This document shows positions 51,273 through 60,446 of a stretch of 64,000 nt of DNA, piece after piece. Origin of the DNA: Methyloversatilis universalis FAM5 (GTDB taxonomy: Bacteria > Pseudomonadota > Gammaproteobacteria > Burkholderiales > Rhodocyclaceae); NCBI RefSeq assembly GCF_000214035.2, contig NZ_AFHG01000059.1:62001-126000 (forward strand). Reading direction: 5' to 3'. The notes under the pieces are model-generated. The model was not told the DNA's origin and did not search any database. It saw nothing but the letters and a program-made list of their open reading frames with translations. The stretch's first letter is position 1; every line of letters starts with the position of its first letter. The position numbers were made by a program, and so were the translations under genes.

Positions 51273-51431
51273 GCGACGCGTTTCGACTGCAGGGTGACGG
51301 TTGGCGGAGGGGGCCGGCGGACCGGCAGGCGCTGTGCATGGTGCGGTGCATGGGCGCCGCGATCAAGCGGAAAAGCGGCCCGGCCGTGCGCTGGAGCGCA
51401 TTTCGGCTCATCCTCGCCGGCAATGCGCGGT

Positions 51432-52229
51432 TCAGGTCAGCCGGGCGCGCAATTGCTGGGCCATGTAACGCGACAGCGCGCCCAGGCTGCCGTCGTTGCT
51501 GGCCAGCACCAGCTTGCGGCACAGCGTGGATGCGGTGTCGTGGTTGAACACTGTCAGCCGGCGCAGCGTGTAGGGATTGCCGTCACGCAGCGCCCAGCCG
51601 GTGCGGGTGGTGCAGGCCTGGCGGTAGCCCGCGGTCCTGACCGCCTCGGCACACCGGGTGTCCCAGTCGCCGTAGGGGTAGGCGAAGCTGCGCACGTCGC
51701 GGCCCAGGATGTCTTCCAGTGTCGACTTCGAATCCGCCAGTTCCCGTGCCAGATCGGTATCGGACGCCTCGGTCAGCCGGCAGTGCGACACCGTGTGCGA
51801 GCCGATCTCGATGCCGGCGGCACTCAGGCCGCGCAGTGCGGCCGCGTCCATCATGCGTCCTGCCGGGCGCCCGTCGTAGGGCCAGTGCGGCTCGTCGCCG
51901 ATGGCGCCGCTGACGATGAACCAGGTGGCGGTCATGCCGCGTCGTGCGAGCGCCTCGACCGCGAGCAGGTTGTCTTCGTAGCCGTCGTCGAAAGTGATCA
52001 CCGCGACCGGACCGTCCGCGTCCGATGTCCGTCCGGCAGCGATGTCGTCCATGGTGGCGGTGCGGTAGCCGAGTGAGGACAGCAGATCGAGCTGCTGACC
52101 GAAACGGTCCAGCGACACCGCCCACGGCCAGTCGGGCTGTCGGTCTGCGGTCACCGAGTGGTACATCAGCATCAGCGGGCCGTGGCCCGCCGATCTGCGG
52201 GCCAGCGCATAGGCGATCGGATCAAGCAC
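51432..52229 (-). CDS. Polysaccharide deacetylase family protein
   Basis: 265 residues. NodB motifs: VITFDDGYEDN (Asp pair), GSHTVSHCRL (metal His pair) and FAYPYGDWD. An LMLMYHSVTADR opening is common to YadE/PgaB-like deacetylases. No signal peptide, so it could act on a cytoplasmic or membrane-linked intermediate. Overlaps the flippase gene by 8 bp. Confidence 0.92.
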   Translation of the reverse strand: MLDPIAYALARRSAGHGPLMLMYHSVTADRQPDWPWAVSLDRFGQQLDLLSSLGYRTATMDDIAAGRTSDADGPVAVITFDDGYEDNLLAVEALARRGMTATWFIVSGAIGDEPHWPYDGRPAGRMMDAAALRGLSAAGIEIGSHTVSHCRLTEASDTDLARELADSKSTLEDILGRDVRSFAYPYGDWDTRCAEAVRTAGYRQACTTRTGWALRDGNPYTLRRLTVFNHDTASTLCRKLVLASNDGSLGALSRYMAQQLRARLT

Positions 52230-53697
52230 CGCGCATTCTCCTGACCAGGGCGGTGATCAGGCCGCGGTAGCGGGCCTGTTCGGTTGCCAGCGACTCGATC
52301 GGTGCGAACAGGAAGGCCAGCCCGTAGGCCAGTCCGGATACGCCGGTCAGCACGATGGCACCGGTGAGATCGAGCTGTCCGCCGGTTCCGGTCAGAAGCC
52401 GGTACAGGCCTCCGCTGAGGATCAGCAGCGGAATGTTCAGCAGCAGCGCGGGGCGCAGCGCGCGTACCAGCTCCTGCACGCGTGCGCGCAGGCATTTCGC
52501 GGCCAGCCAGAACATGACGATGCTGCTCAGGTAGAACACCAGCACGATGGCGGCGGCCACACCCTCGATGCCGTAGTGCTGCCCGACATAGACCGCGACG
52601 GCGGTCAGCGCCAGCGCGCCGATCTGCACCGGCAGTTCGTAGTGCAGCCAGTTCTGTGCGCCGAGGACTGCGCCGGCCATGTTGTCGATCAGCAGCGCCG
52701 GCCAGGCCAGACAGATGATGGCGATGACCTGCGCCGATTCCAGCCACTTCTCGCCATAGACGAAACCGACCAGCGGATCGGACACCCAGAACAGCAGGAT
52801 GTAGAGCGGCGTCAGATAGACCGCCAGCAGGCCGACGCTGCGGAACAGCAGGTAGCGGCAGCGGTCTAGATTGTCCTGTTCCGCCGCAATGGCCCGGAAC
52901 AGCACGTGATAGACCGATCCGGTGACGAAGGCGTGCGGCATCTTGGCCAGGCTTTCCCCCTTGTTGTACAGACCGACCGCGGCGGCGCCCAGCGTGGATG
53001 ACAGGATGGCCGTGCTCGCCTGCTGCCGCAGGTAGAAAATGATGTCGGTGGCCGAGGTCAGCGCCCCGTACTGCGCCAGATGCTTGGCACGGCTGAAATC
53101 GCGCGTGAAGCCGGGTCGCCAGCCGGTGATCGCCTGCAGCACCACCACCGATACCAGCGAGCCGATCAGCCCGCCCAGCACCAGTGCCCACACGCCCATG
53201 CCGGCGAAGGCCATGATCACGCTCAGCACATTGGTCACGATCAGGATGCCGAGGTTGAACAGCGCGATGGTGTTGAACTTCATGCCGCGATGAAGCAGCG
53301 TGGTCGGCAGGTTCACGAAGGGCCGGATGATGAAGGACAGTGCGGACACCCGGAGCAGATCGGTATAGATAGGGTTTTCGTACCACACCGAAAAGGCCGG
53401 CGCGAGCGCGAAGAAGAAGGCGTAGATCGCGGTGCCTATCGCCAGCTGCAGCGTGAACACGCTGCGGTAGTCGTCAGCGGTGGCTTCCTTCGAGCGGATC
53501 AGCGCCTGCCCCATGCCGCCGCCGGCGAGGAAGCCGGCGAAGCCGGTGAACACCTGGGTGGTGAGCAGCACGCCGAAATGTTCGGGCGCCAGCAGCCGGG
53601 TCAGAACGATGCCGAACAGGAAGCCCAGGATCTGATTGCCGGTGCTTCCGACGAAAAGCCAGCGCACGCTGGAACGGAAAGACTGGGCCGAGCTCAT
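52222..53697 (-). CDS. Oligosaccharide flippase (Wzx/MATE-like)
   Basis: 491 residues with about 12-14 membrane helices. N-terminal SSVRWLFVGSTGNQILGFLFG and the LTRLLAPEHFGV loop are typical of Wzx-type translocases. It would flip the lipid-linked repeat unit made by the core and leftward operons. First gene of the 12-gene leftward operon; the promoter should lie in 53698-53831, shared with the divergent TPR gene. Confidence 0.92.
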   Translation of the reverse strand: MSSAQSFRSSVRWLFVGSTGNQILGFLFGIVLTRLLAPEHFGVLLTTQVFTGFAGFLAGGGMGQALIRSKEATADDYRSVFTLQLAIGTAIYAFFFALAPAFSVWYENPIYTDLLRVSALSFIIRPFVNLPTTLLHRGMKFNTIALFNLGILIVTNVLSVIMAFAGMGVWALVLGGLIGSLVSVVVLQAITGWRPGFTRDFSRAKHLAQYGALTSATDIIFYLRQQASTAILSSTLGAAAVGLYNKGESLAKMPHAFVTGSVYHVLFRAIAAEQDNLDRCRYLLFRSVGLLAVYLTPLYILLFWVSDPLVGFVYGEKWLESAQVIAIICLAWPALLIDNMAGAVLGAQNWLHYELPVQIGALALTAVAVYVGQHYGIEGVAAAIVLVFYLSSIVMFWLAAKCLRARVQELVRALRPALLLNIPLLILSGGLYRLLTGTGGQLDLTGAIVLTGVSGLAYGLAFLFAPIESLATEQARYRGLITALVRRMRGA

Positions 53698-53722
53698 GAG
53701 GTGGGGGTGTCCATAGCCTGCC

Positions 53723-53750
53723 GACAGTAGCCGAGCCGGCTCGGTCTGTC
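53723..53750. promoter_or_regulatory. Interrupted palindrome in a divergent promoter region
   Basis: GACAG-TAG-CCGAGCCGGCTCGG-T-CTGTC: a perfect 14-bp palindrome (53731-53744) flanked by a second pair of 5-bp arms. It lies 26 bp before the flippase start and about 80 bp before the TPR gene. Operator or attenuator function is inferred from position only. Confidence 0.35.
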
Positions 53751-53831
53751 CGTTGCACGGGTCACGGGAGGGGTGAGGGGCGGGCGGTATGATGCCGCAG
53801 GAACGGATTCAGAGCACTGGAGGGTGGAACG

Positions 53832-54422
53832 ATGGCTGTACGCTGGAAGACCTTGCTGGCCGTGGGCCTGCTGTCTGGCTCTGCGTGGGCGGGTGAGGCG
53901 ACGACCTGGAAGGAGAGCGATTTTGCGATGTATCCGCAGTATTGCCGCGCCCGGCTCGACAACAAGAACAAGCTCATGATCCCGGTGTGGGAGAAGAAGA
54001 TCGGCGCAGCGTCCTTTCTGCACGTGCACCACTACTGTTTCGGAATGAAGGCGGTCGCGCTGGCCTACGCCAACTACACCGACAAGAACCGCCGGCGTTT
54101 CTTCGCCAATGCCACGGTGTCCGAAACCGCCTATTTCCTCGAGCATGCGCCGGAAGAGAGTCCGCTGCGCGCCGAGGCACTGGTCACCCAGGGGCGCGGC
54201 TTCGTGCTCGCCGACCAGCCGGATGATGCGCGCGAGCGTTTCGAGGCCGCACTCGAGATCGATCCCAATCTGGTCGATGCCTGGGCCTTCCTCAGCGATG
54301 TGCACGTCGCGCAGGGCCGCAAGCAGGAGGCGATCAAGGTGCTGCAGGACGCCCGGGACAAGCTGGGCGACCAGAAAAAGATCATGCTGCGGCTGAAGGA
54401 GCTGGGCGTCAGCGCCGGCTGA
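53832..54422 (+). CDS. Periplasmic TPR-repeat protein
   Basis: 196 residues. GGAGGG precedes the ATG by about 8 bp. Signal peptide of about 20 residues (LLAVGLLSGSAWAG), a Cys/His-containing middle (MYPQYCRARL, FLHVHHYCFGMKA), then two TPR-like units (ADQPDDARERFEAALEIDPN and QGRKQEAIKVLQDARDK). It could be a scaffold for polymer or secretion proteins. The convergent MBOAT gene ends only 9 bp away. Confidence 0.8.
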   Translation: MAVRWKTLLAVGLLSGSAWAGEATTWKESDFAMYPQYCRARLDNKNKLMIPVWEKKIGAASFLHVHHYCFGMKAVALAYANYTDKNRRRFFANATVSETAYFLEHAPEESPLRAEALVTQGRGFVLADQPDDARERFEAALEIDPNLVDAWAFLSDVHVAQGRKQEAIKVLQDARDKLGDQKKIMLRLKELGVSAG

Positions 54423-54431
54423 GCGCGTGGC

Positions 54432-55859
54432 TCAGAAGTCGAAGTAGATGAAGCGCTGCGTGCTGCCGCCGAACACCACCAGCGCCAGCACGCAGGCGGC
54501 GTAGACCGAGCCGCGCAGCAGAGCCGGCGTACGCGACCAGCGCTCGGTGCTGCGGGCGGCGAAGCCGACCAGGCGCGGTTCCAGCAGCACCAGCCCCAGC
54601 GTCAGCCCGGTCAGCAGCCAGACGAAGCTGCGCACCTCCGGCGGCTGAGCGCCGGCCTCCGAGGCGCCGAACATGCGGCCGCACAGCGACAGCGCCGCGT
54701 CCAGGCTGGGCGCGCGGAAGAACACCCAGGTGATCCATACGATGACCATGCTGACTGCCCAGCTGCAGACCGCGTAAAGTGCTGCAGGCAGCGCTGCGCC
54801 CGGCGCGGGCAGCAGCGGCTTGAGCACTCTGTGCAGCACCAGCCAGCCGCCGTGCAGTGCGCCCCAGATGACGAAGGTCCAGGCCGCGCCGTGCCACAGC
54901 CCGCCCAGCACCATGGTGATCATCAGATTGGCCAGGGTGCGGGCAGCGCCGCGGCGGTTGCCACCCAGCGACACATAGAGGTAGTCGCGCAGCCAGCGCG
55001 ACAGCGTGATGTGCCAGCGCTGCCAGAATTCCTGGGGATTGCGGCTCACGTACGGATAGAGGAAGTTGCGCGGCAGCGTGATGCCGAACACCCGTGCCAG
55101 GCCGATCGCCATTTCGCTGTAGCCGGAAAAGTCGAAATAGATCTGCAGCGCGAAGGCGGTCACGCCCAGCCAGGCGGTTGCGCTGTCCAGCCGCTCGGGA
55201 TGTGCGAGCAGATCGTCCGCCACCCCGGCCAGATTGTCGGCAAACAGCACCTTCTTGATCAGGCCACCCATGAAGATGAGGGCACCCAGCTTGAGGTCGC
55301 GCGCCTGCAGCGGCTGCAGGCGCCCGAGCTGTTCGACCAGTTCGGAGGCACGCAGGATGGGGCCGGCCACCATGTGCGGGAAGAAGCTCACGTACAGCCA
55401 CCAGGCGCGGAAGCTGATGCGGGTGGTCCATTCGCCGCGATAGACGTCGATCATCACCGACAGCATGTGGAAGGTGTAGAAGCTGATGCCGAGCGGCAGC
55501 GCCCAGTGCGTCCAGCTGCTGTCGACGCCGCGGATATCCACGCCGGCGAGGCCCGCTGCGGCGAGCGCGGTGTCGATCACCATGCCCAGATACTTGATGA
55601 CGCCGAGCAGCGTGAGATTCAGTGTCAGCGCGACCACCAGCGTCCGGCGGCTGCGGGTACGCGACAGCGCGCTGTAGAACAGGTAGTTCGCGCTGACCGA
55701 CAGCACCAGCAGGATGAGATAGGCCGGTTTCCACGAGGCGTAGAACAGCAGGCTGCCGGCCAGCAGCGTGACCGCGCGTTCGCTCTGGGAGCGGCACAGG
55801 CTGTAGAGCAGCAGCAGTACCGCGAGGAAGACGAAGAAGACGGGCTGGCTGAATATCAT
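54432..55859 (-). CDS. MBOAT-family O-acyltransferase (AlgI-like)
   Basis: 475 residues, about eleven membrane helices. The active-site region is present: RNPQEFWQRWHITLSRWLRD and the catalytic His in GGLWHGAAWTF. AlgI/PatA-type enzymes pass acetyl groups across the inner membrane to a periplasmic SGNH partner, and such a partner is the next gene upstream (overlapping by 4 bp). Likely target: the exopolysaccharide. Confidence 0.92.
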   Translation of the reverse strand: MIFSQPVFFVFLAVLLLLYSLCRSQSERAVTLLAGSLLFYASWKPAYLILLVLSVSANYLFYSALSRTRSRRTLVVALTLNLTLLGVIKYLGMVIDTALAAAGLAGVDIRGVDSSWTHWALPLGISFYTFHMLSVMIDVYRGEWTTRISFRAWWLYVSFFPHMVAGPILRASELVEQLGRLQPLQARDLKLGALIFMGGLIKKVLFADNLAGVADDLLAHPERLDSATAWLGVTAFALQIYFDFSGYSEMAIGLARVFGITLPRNFLYPYVSRNPQEFWQRWHITLSRWLRDYLYVSLGGNRRGAARTLANLMITMVLGGLWHGAAWTFVIWGALHGGWLVLHRVLKPLLPAPGAALPAALYAVCSWAVSMVIVWITWVFFRAPSLDAALSLCGRMFGASEAGAQPPEVRSFVWLLTGLTLGLVLLEPRLVGFAARSTERWSRTPALLRGSVYAACVLALVVFGGSTQRFIYFDF

Positions 55860-56860
55860 GGCCGGGGGGGGGCGGTGCGTGCGAACGCCTGTCCCAGCGA
55901 GGTGCTGAAGACGCGGGCGCCGCTGTCGTTCAGATGACCGGGGTCGGCGAAGTCGCCGGGCTGCAGCGGCCTGCCAGGCGGTGCCTCAAGCCAGCGCGCG
56001 CCGCGTGCCTCCAGGGCCGGCAGGATGTCGGCGTAGGGCCCGGCTGCCGCGTCCGGCCCGAAGGCGGACGCGCGCTCGAACATCGGCACCGCGATCAGGT
56101 GCACACGGCTGCCGGCCCGGGTCAGCCGCTCCACCAGGTCGAACAGATGACGGGTCATGCGCGGGTCGGGCGGCGCACGCGTACCGGCTTCCTGTGCGCG
56201 CAGCTGTTCGGCGGTCTGGAAACCGCCGCTGCGGCCCTGACGATAGCCGGCGGTGCGTTCGGCGCTGCCGCCTACGGGTTCGATCTCGTGGAAGGTGGCC
56301 TCGATGAAGCGGCCGAGCTTGTCCGGTTCGCGCAGCTGCCGCAGGTTGCCGCTGTAGTACCAGCTGCGCAGCCAGGAGCCGAACAGCGCGCCGTGCAGGC
56401 CGTCCTGCCAGAGGTCGTCGCGCAGCGCGAAGAAACCGTAGTAACCGAGCGAATCTTCGTCCTGGAACAGCGTTTCGTCGAGCGCGATGAATACGTCGGC
56501 CGGCGGCTTCATCCCGCGTTCAAGCAGCCGCTCCACGACGCCGCGGAGTACCAGCGTATTGGCGCCGGGCAGGCCCAGATTGAACGCGACGTGCCGGTCC
56601 GGCAGGTCGGCGCCGGCGCGGAAGGCGGCCGGCGACAGTCCGTTGTCGGTGCGGCTGTTTCCGACGAACAGCGTGTCGGGCTGCTGGCGGGCCGCGTGCC
56701 GCATCTTGTCCTCCGCTCTGCCGGCGGCGAAGACCGAGCGGTAACGGTAGAGCCAGGCGTCGCAGTGCAGTGCGGCTTCGAAGCCGAGCAGCAGAACCAG
56801 CGCCCAGGCCGCGGCCGGGCCGATCTGGCGGGCCAGGGCGCGCATCAGGGATGCATCCAT
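55856..56860 (-). CDS. SGNH-like periplasmic protein, partner of the MBOAT
   Basis: 334 residues from ATG 56860. One N-terminal membrane anchor (AAAWALVLLLGFEAALHC), then SGNH-hydrolase blocks: FVGNSRTDNG (nucleophile Ser), NLGLPGANT (Asn), and the terminal DPGHLNDSG (Asp-x-x-His). This matches AlgJ/PatB-type O-acetyltransferases. It starts inside the end of the VanZ-heparinase gene (about 16 bp) and overlaps the MBOAT gene, so all three are one operon. Confidence 0.78.
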   Translation of the reverse strand: MDASLMRALARQIGPAAAWALVLLLGFEAALHCDAWLYRYRSVFAAGRAEDKMRHAARQQPDTLFVGNSRTDNGLSPAAFRAGADLPDRHVAFNLGLPGANTLVLRGVVERLLERGMKPPADVFIALDETLFQDEDSLGYYGFFALRDDLWQDGLHGALFGSWLRSWYYSGNLRQLREPDKLGRFIEATFHEIEPVGGSAERTAGYRQGRSGGFQTAEQLRAQEAGTRAPPDPRMTRHLFDLVERLTRAGSRVHLIAVPMFERASAFGPDAAAGPYADILPALEARGARWLEAPPGRPLQPGDFADPGHLNDSGARVFSTSLGQAFARTAPPRP

Positions 56861-59800
56861 TCGCGCAGCGTCTGCATCCAGCTGCGTGCCGGCGCACGCG
56901 CCGCCGAAGCTTCCAGGCGGCGATGCAGTTCTGGCCGGGCCGGGTCGCGCAGCGTCACGTCGACCGCCAGCCGGTCCGGCTGGAACAGCAGTTCCAGCGT
57001 GCGCCCGCCGGCATCCACCCGGGCGCCGATGCGGCCGTCGCCCGGCGTCAGCCGTTCTATCTTCTGTGGCGCAACGGCGGCGTCGGTGCCGGTGTGCATC
57101 ACGACCAGGAAGCGATCCTGACGGGACGCCAGCACCGGCGACACTTCGATGCGCCACGCACCGGCTTCGAAATCGGCCGCGTGCCGCGATATTTCGCCCC
57201 AGATGGCGCCGTTCTCGTCGTAGTTCTGCCCGTCGGCGAAGAACTCGAAACCGCGGCCGCCGATCGGCGTCAGCCGCGCCTCGGACGGAAACAGCACGGT
57301 GCCCTCGAGCCGGGCGGAGCCGGCCTGGCTGCCGCCGAGCGGGCGCTCGAACACGAAGCGGTTGCCATCCACCGCCGGTGCCAGCGCGCCGTGCAGCAGC
57401 CAGCGCTTGGCCAGATCCGGCCGGGCGGTCTCGATGTCGTCGTACACCACCACGGTGCCGCTGGGCCGGTCGAACACGAAGATCCGCCATGCCTTCTCGA
57501 CCCGCCGCGTGCGGTGATGGAAGCTGCCCGGTCCGCTCTGGCTGTTGGTGTAGGCCGGCGTGATGTCCGCCAGCGCGACCAGCAGGCCCTCCTGGTCGAA
57601 CAGCGTATGCAGCCGGCCAGTGTGGAAGTCGTCGTACTGGCGCCGCCAGTCGTCCAGATCCAGCGGCGCGGCATGCAGGTCCCAGCCCGAGCCGACGCGC
57701 CGCTGGCCACCGTCGTTCGCGATCGGCCGCGGCTCCTTGTCCTTGCGGGCGGGCTTGGGCGCGGTATCTGCCGGGTCGGTCACCGTCACCGTGTTGTGGG
57801 CGATGCTCTGGTAGTAGTAGTTCAGATAGTGGTCGCTGCCATAGCCGCCGCAGTAGCAGCCGCTGTCCAGCGCGAGCGGCACGCCGGTGTAGAGGGTGAA
57901 GGCGCCCTGGTCGAGGTGGCTGTGCGACCAGTAGTTGTCGCCGGCCTTGAAGCTCACGATGGTGGCATTGCGGTCCCAGCCGCTGCGCGCGGTCACCAGC
58001 CCCAGTCCGTCGGCGAAGTGGGCGAGCGGGCGGCCGGTGAGCTGTTCCGGGTCGGAGTACAGCGTGGCATCGGGCAGCGGTCCCCAGGGCCAGGAGGTCG
58101 GGGCCAGCCGTGCCTTCGGCGAACCGAACATCGAGTAAGCGTGGCGGTCGCGGAACTCGAGCGCCAGCGCCAGTGCGTCATCGACCCGGCGCCGCGGGAA
58201 GGCGACGTCGCCCCAGCGCTGTATGGTGCCGTCGGGCAGTGCGCGGTGGATCAGGAAGGTGAGAAAGCCATGGATCGCCGGCTCGCGGGCGAACAGGTCG
58301 TCGCCGGTGGCGGCGCGCCACATCGCCGGCAGCTGATAGATCGCCTGCCCGATGCCGATGCCCACGTATTCGCCGCCTTCATGCCAGCCGCCGTTCTGCC
58401 CGCCGATCTGCCGCCAGACCGGCAGCACCCGGTTCAGCCAGTAGTCGTGGGTGAAGGCCATCACCGGGTCGGCACGCCGGTCATCCTGGTAGATGGACAG
58501 CGCGCATGCCATCAGTGCCTGCAGCGGTGAGTTGTACAGATAGACGTTGTACGGCGACAGGCGCTCGGTACGGATGACCTTGATCTGGTACTCGCAGGCC
58601 TCGATCACCTTGTCCCGGAGCGCAGGCATCAGATCGGGCGGAATCCGGTCGTGCAGCCAGTCATAGCCCTGAGCGATCGGCTTGGTCTGTTCATGGCCGC
58701 GCCAGCTCGGTTTCAGGCGGATCAGCCGCTCGGTCAGCGCCCGCATGTCCTGGCTGCCCGGGCGCAGGAATTCCGCTTCGATCGCGGCGGCCAGGTCGCC
58801 CTGTCCGCCGCGGGCGCGGGTCAGCAGCTGATTGATGTACTCGGGATTCTCCTGCGCGATGCGGGCGCGCTCTCCGGCGTCAGGATGGGGCAGCCGCGGG
58901 TGGGCGGTGCGGAAGCCGGGCAGGGCGGGCATCCTCAGTTCGGCCGGTTCCGGCAGCATGGCCTTGCTTGCCGAGGTGGCGGCCACCGCAGGAGGCGTAC
59001 GCGTGATCGACCACAGGCCGGCCACCGCACTGAAGGTGCACACCACGGCCAAGGTGCCGGCCAGCCCGGCTGCAGCGGTGTTCGTGCCGCTGCGCCGGGG
59101 CAGCTGGCTCACCGCGAACGCCGCGGCTGCGAGCGCAACCACCGCCGTGGTGAGATCGGGCGTGCGCCCGGGGACGTACTGCTGCAGCCATTCGAGCGTA
59201 AACGCGAGGCTCCCGCAGCCGGCAACGATGACGCCGCTGGCGATGCGGCTGCGCGACGAACTGCGATACAGCGCCAGGGCCAGCGCCAGATAGGGCCAGG
59301 CGCTGTCCAGCAGCACGCTGAGGCCCTGCATCGGGTTGGTCATGTGGGCGAGGAAGGGCACCGTGTTCAGCACGCGCAGCGGCCCCGGCTCCGGCGCCAG
59401 TTCGCCCACGGTCAGCGCCAGCGCCAGAAGCAGGGCGGCCAGTGCCGGCCGCCGCGGCTTGAGTGCGCGGGGTGAGCCGAGCGCCAGGGTCAGTCCGGCC
59501 AGCGCGCCGACCAGCGCTTCGGCCGATATCTGCCGGCTCACCACGAAGGCCTTGCCGACCAGTACCGCGAAGAAGAATGCCCACAGCGCGCGCGTGACCG
59601 AAGCCGGGCGCTGCCGCGCATCGCGGATCAGCAGCCCCAGCGCGGCGATTTCCAGGGCATAGGTGAGTGCCCGCACCGGTTCGAACCGGGACGGGTCGTC
59701 CAGCACCTGGGCCAGCGGCTTGAGTCCGTTGCGCAGCAGACCGATGTCCAGCGAGGGCACGAAGGGTGCGAGCTGGGCCAGGGCCCAGAGGCCGGTGGCC

Positions 59801-60276
59801 AGCAGCGCGAGGTTCGCTTCCGGCCCGGCTTGCAGATGCCGCTGCCGCCATGCGCCGAAGCGGCTGACCAGGCGGCCGTCAGGCGCCATCAGACCGGCCA
59901 GCAGCGCACCGGCGAACGCGCCGGCGGTGTTGAGCAGCAGGTCGGACAGCGCCGGAACCCGCTGCGGCAGATGGGCCTGGGCGGTTTCGACCGACAGGCT
60001 CAGAAGCCCGCCCAGAACGGTGGCGGCAAGGGCGGCGGCCGGCAGGCCGCGCCGTGCCATCGAGATGCGGACCAGCAGACCGATCGGAATGTAGATGAGG
60101 GCATTCACCACCATATCCGGCAGCGACAGCGCGTGGTGCGGCATGCCCGGTTCGAGAAAGGCCCAGGTGTCGACGCCGCTCTGCCAGCCGCTGAACGGAA
60201 ACAGGCTTCCGTAGAGGATCAGCGCCATGTAGGCGGTGAGCAGCAGCAGCGGGTGACGATTCGGTTCGGGGTACAT
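56845..60276 (-). CDS. VanZ-heparinase II/III fusion protein
   Basis: 1143 residues from ATG 60276 (60339 is an in-frame alternative). The first about 430 residues are membrane-embedded: a VanZ-like unit (ALIYIPIGLLVRISM, SDLLLNTAGAFAGALLAGLM) followed by a second hydrophobic block. The remaining about 650 residues form an alpha/alpha toroid and a heparinase II/III C-terminal beta domain, including WSHSHLDQGAFTLYTG and YYYQSIAHNTVTV, with the His and Tyr residues that such lyases use. A membrane-tethered polysaccharide lyase is implied; the VanZ fusion is rare. Heads the leftward acetylation operon. Confidence 0.85.
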   Translation of the reverse strand: MYPEPNRHPLLLLTAYMALILYGSLFPFSGWQSGVDTWAFLEPGMPHHALSLPDMVVNALIYIPIGLLVRISMARRGLPAAALAATVLGGLLSLSVETAQAHLPQRVPALSDLLLNTAGAFAGALLAGLMAPDGRLVSRFGAWRQRHLQAGPEANLALLATGLWALAQLAPFVPSLDIGLLRNGLKPLAQVLDDPSRFEPVRALTYALEIAALGLLIRDARQRPASVTRALWAFFFAVLVGKAFVVSRQISAEALVGALAGLTLALGSPRALKPRRPALAALLLALALTVGELAPEPGPLRVLNTVPFLAHMTNPMQGLSVLLDSAWPYLALALALYRSSSRSRIASGVIVAGCGSLAFTLEWLQQYVPGRTPDLTTAVVALAAAAFAVSQLPRRSGTNTAAAGLAGTLAVVCTFSAVAGLWSITRTPPAVAATSASKAMLPEPAELRMPALPGFRTAHPRLPHPDAGERARIAQENPEYINQLLTRARGGQGDLAAAIEAEFLRPGSQDMRALTERLIRLKPSWRGHEQTKPIAQGYDWLHDRIPPDLMPALRDKVIEACEYQIKVIRTERLSPYNVYLYNSPLQALMACALSIYQDDRRADPVMAFTHDYWLNRVLPVWRQIGGQNGGWHEGGEYVGIGIGQAIYQLPAMWRAATGDDLFAREPAIHGFLTFLIHRALPDGTIQRWGDVAFPRRRVDDALALALEFRDRHAYSMFGSPKARLAPTSWPWGPLPDATLYSDPEQLTGRPLAHFADGLGLVTARSGWDRNATIVSFKAGDNYWSHSHLDQGAFTLYTGVPLALDSGCYCGGYGSDHYLNYYYQSIAHNTVTVTDPADTAPKPARKDKEPRPIANDGGQRRVGSGWDLHAAPLDLDDWRRQYDDFHTGRLHTLFDQEGLLVALADITPAYTNSQSGPGSFHHRTRRVEKAWRIFVFDRPSGTVVVYDDIETARPDLAKRWLLHGALAPAVDGNRFVFERPLGGSQAGSARLEGTVLFPSEARLTPIGGRGFEFFADGQNYDENGAIWGEISRHAADFEAGAWRIEVSPVLASRQDRFLVVMHTGTDAAVAPQKIERLTPGDGRIGARVDAGGRTLELLFQPDRLAVDVTLRDPARPELHRRLEASAARAPARSWMQTLREWMHP

Positions 60277-60446
60277 CGTGTCCGGTGGCAGGCGGTCGAT
60301 CAGCGCGGCCGGCGCAGGGCCCGGCGCGGCCGACAGCATGCCCGGGTTGCGTGCCGGCGCGAGTGGTGCGCGTCACGGACGCCGCGATACTGCAGTTCCG
60401 CCCGCTGCCGGGCTGTGCGAAAGTCCGCTCCCGGAGGATGGACCGG

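Noticed and set aside
56770-58530. 586-codon plus-strand frame opposite the VanZ-heparinase gene
   Set aside because: The minus strand carries clear heparinase motifs; the plus-strand frame has none and no ribosome site.
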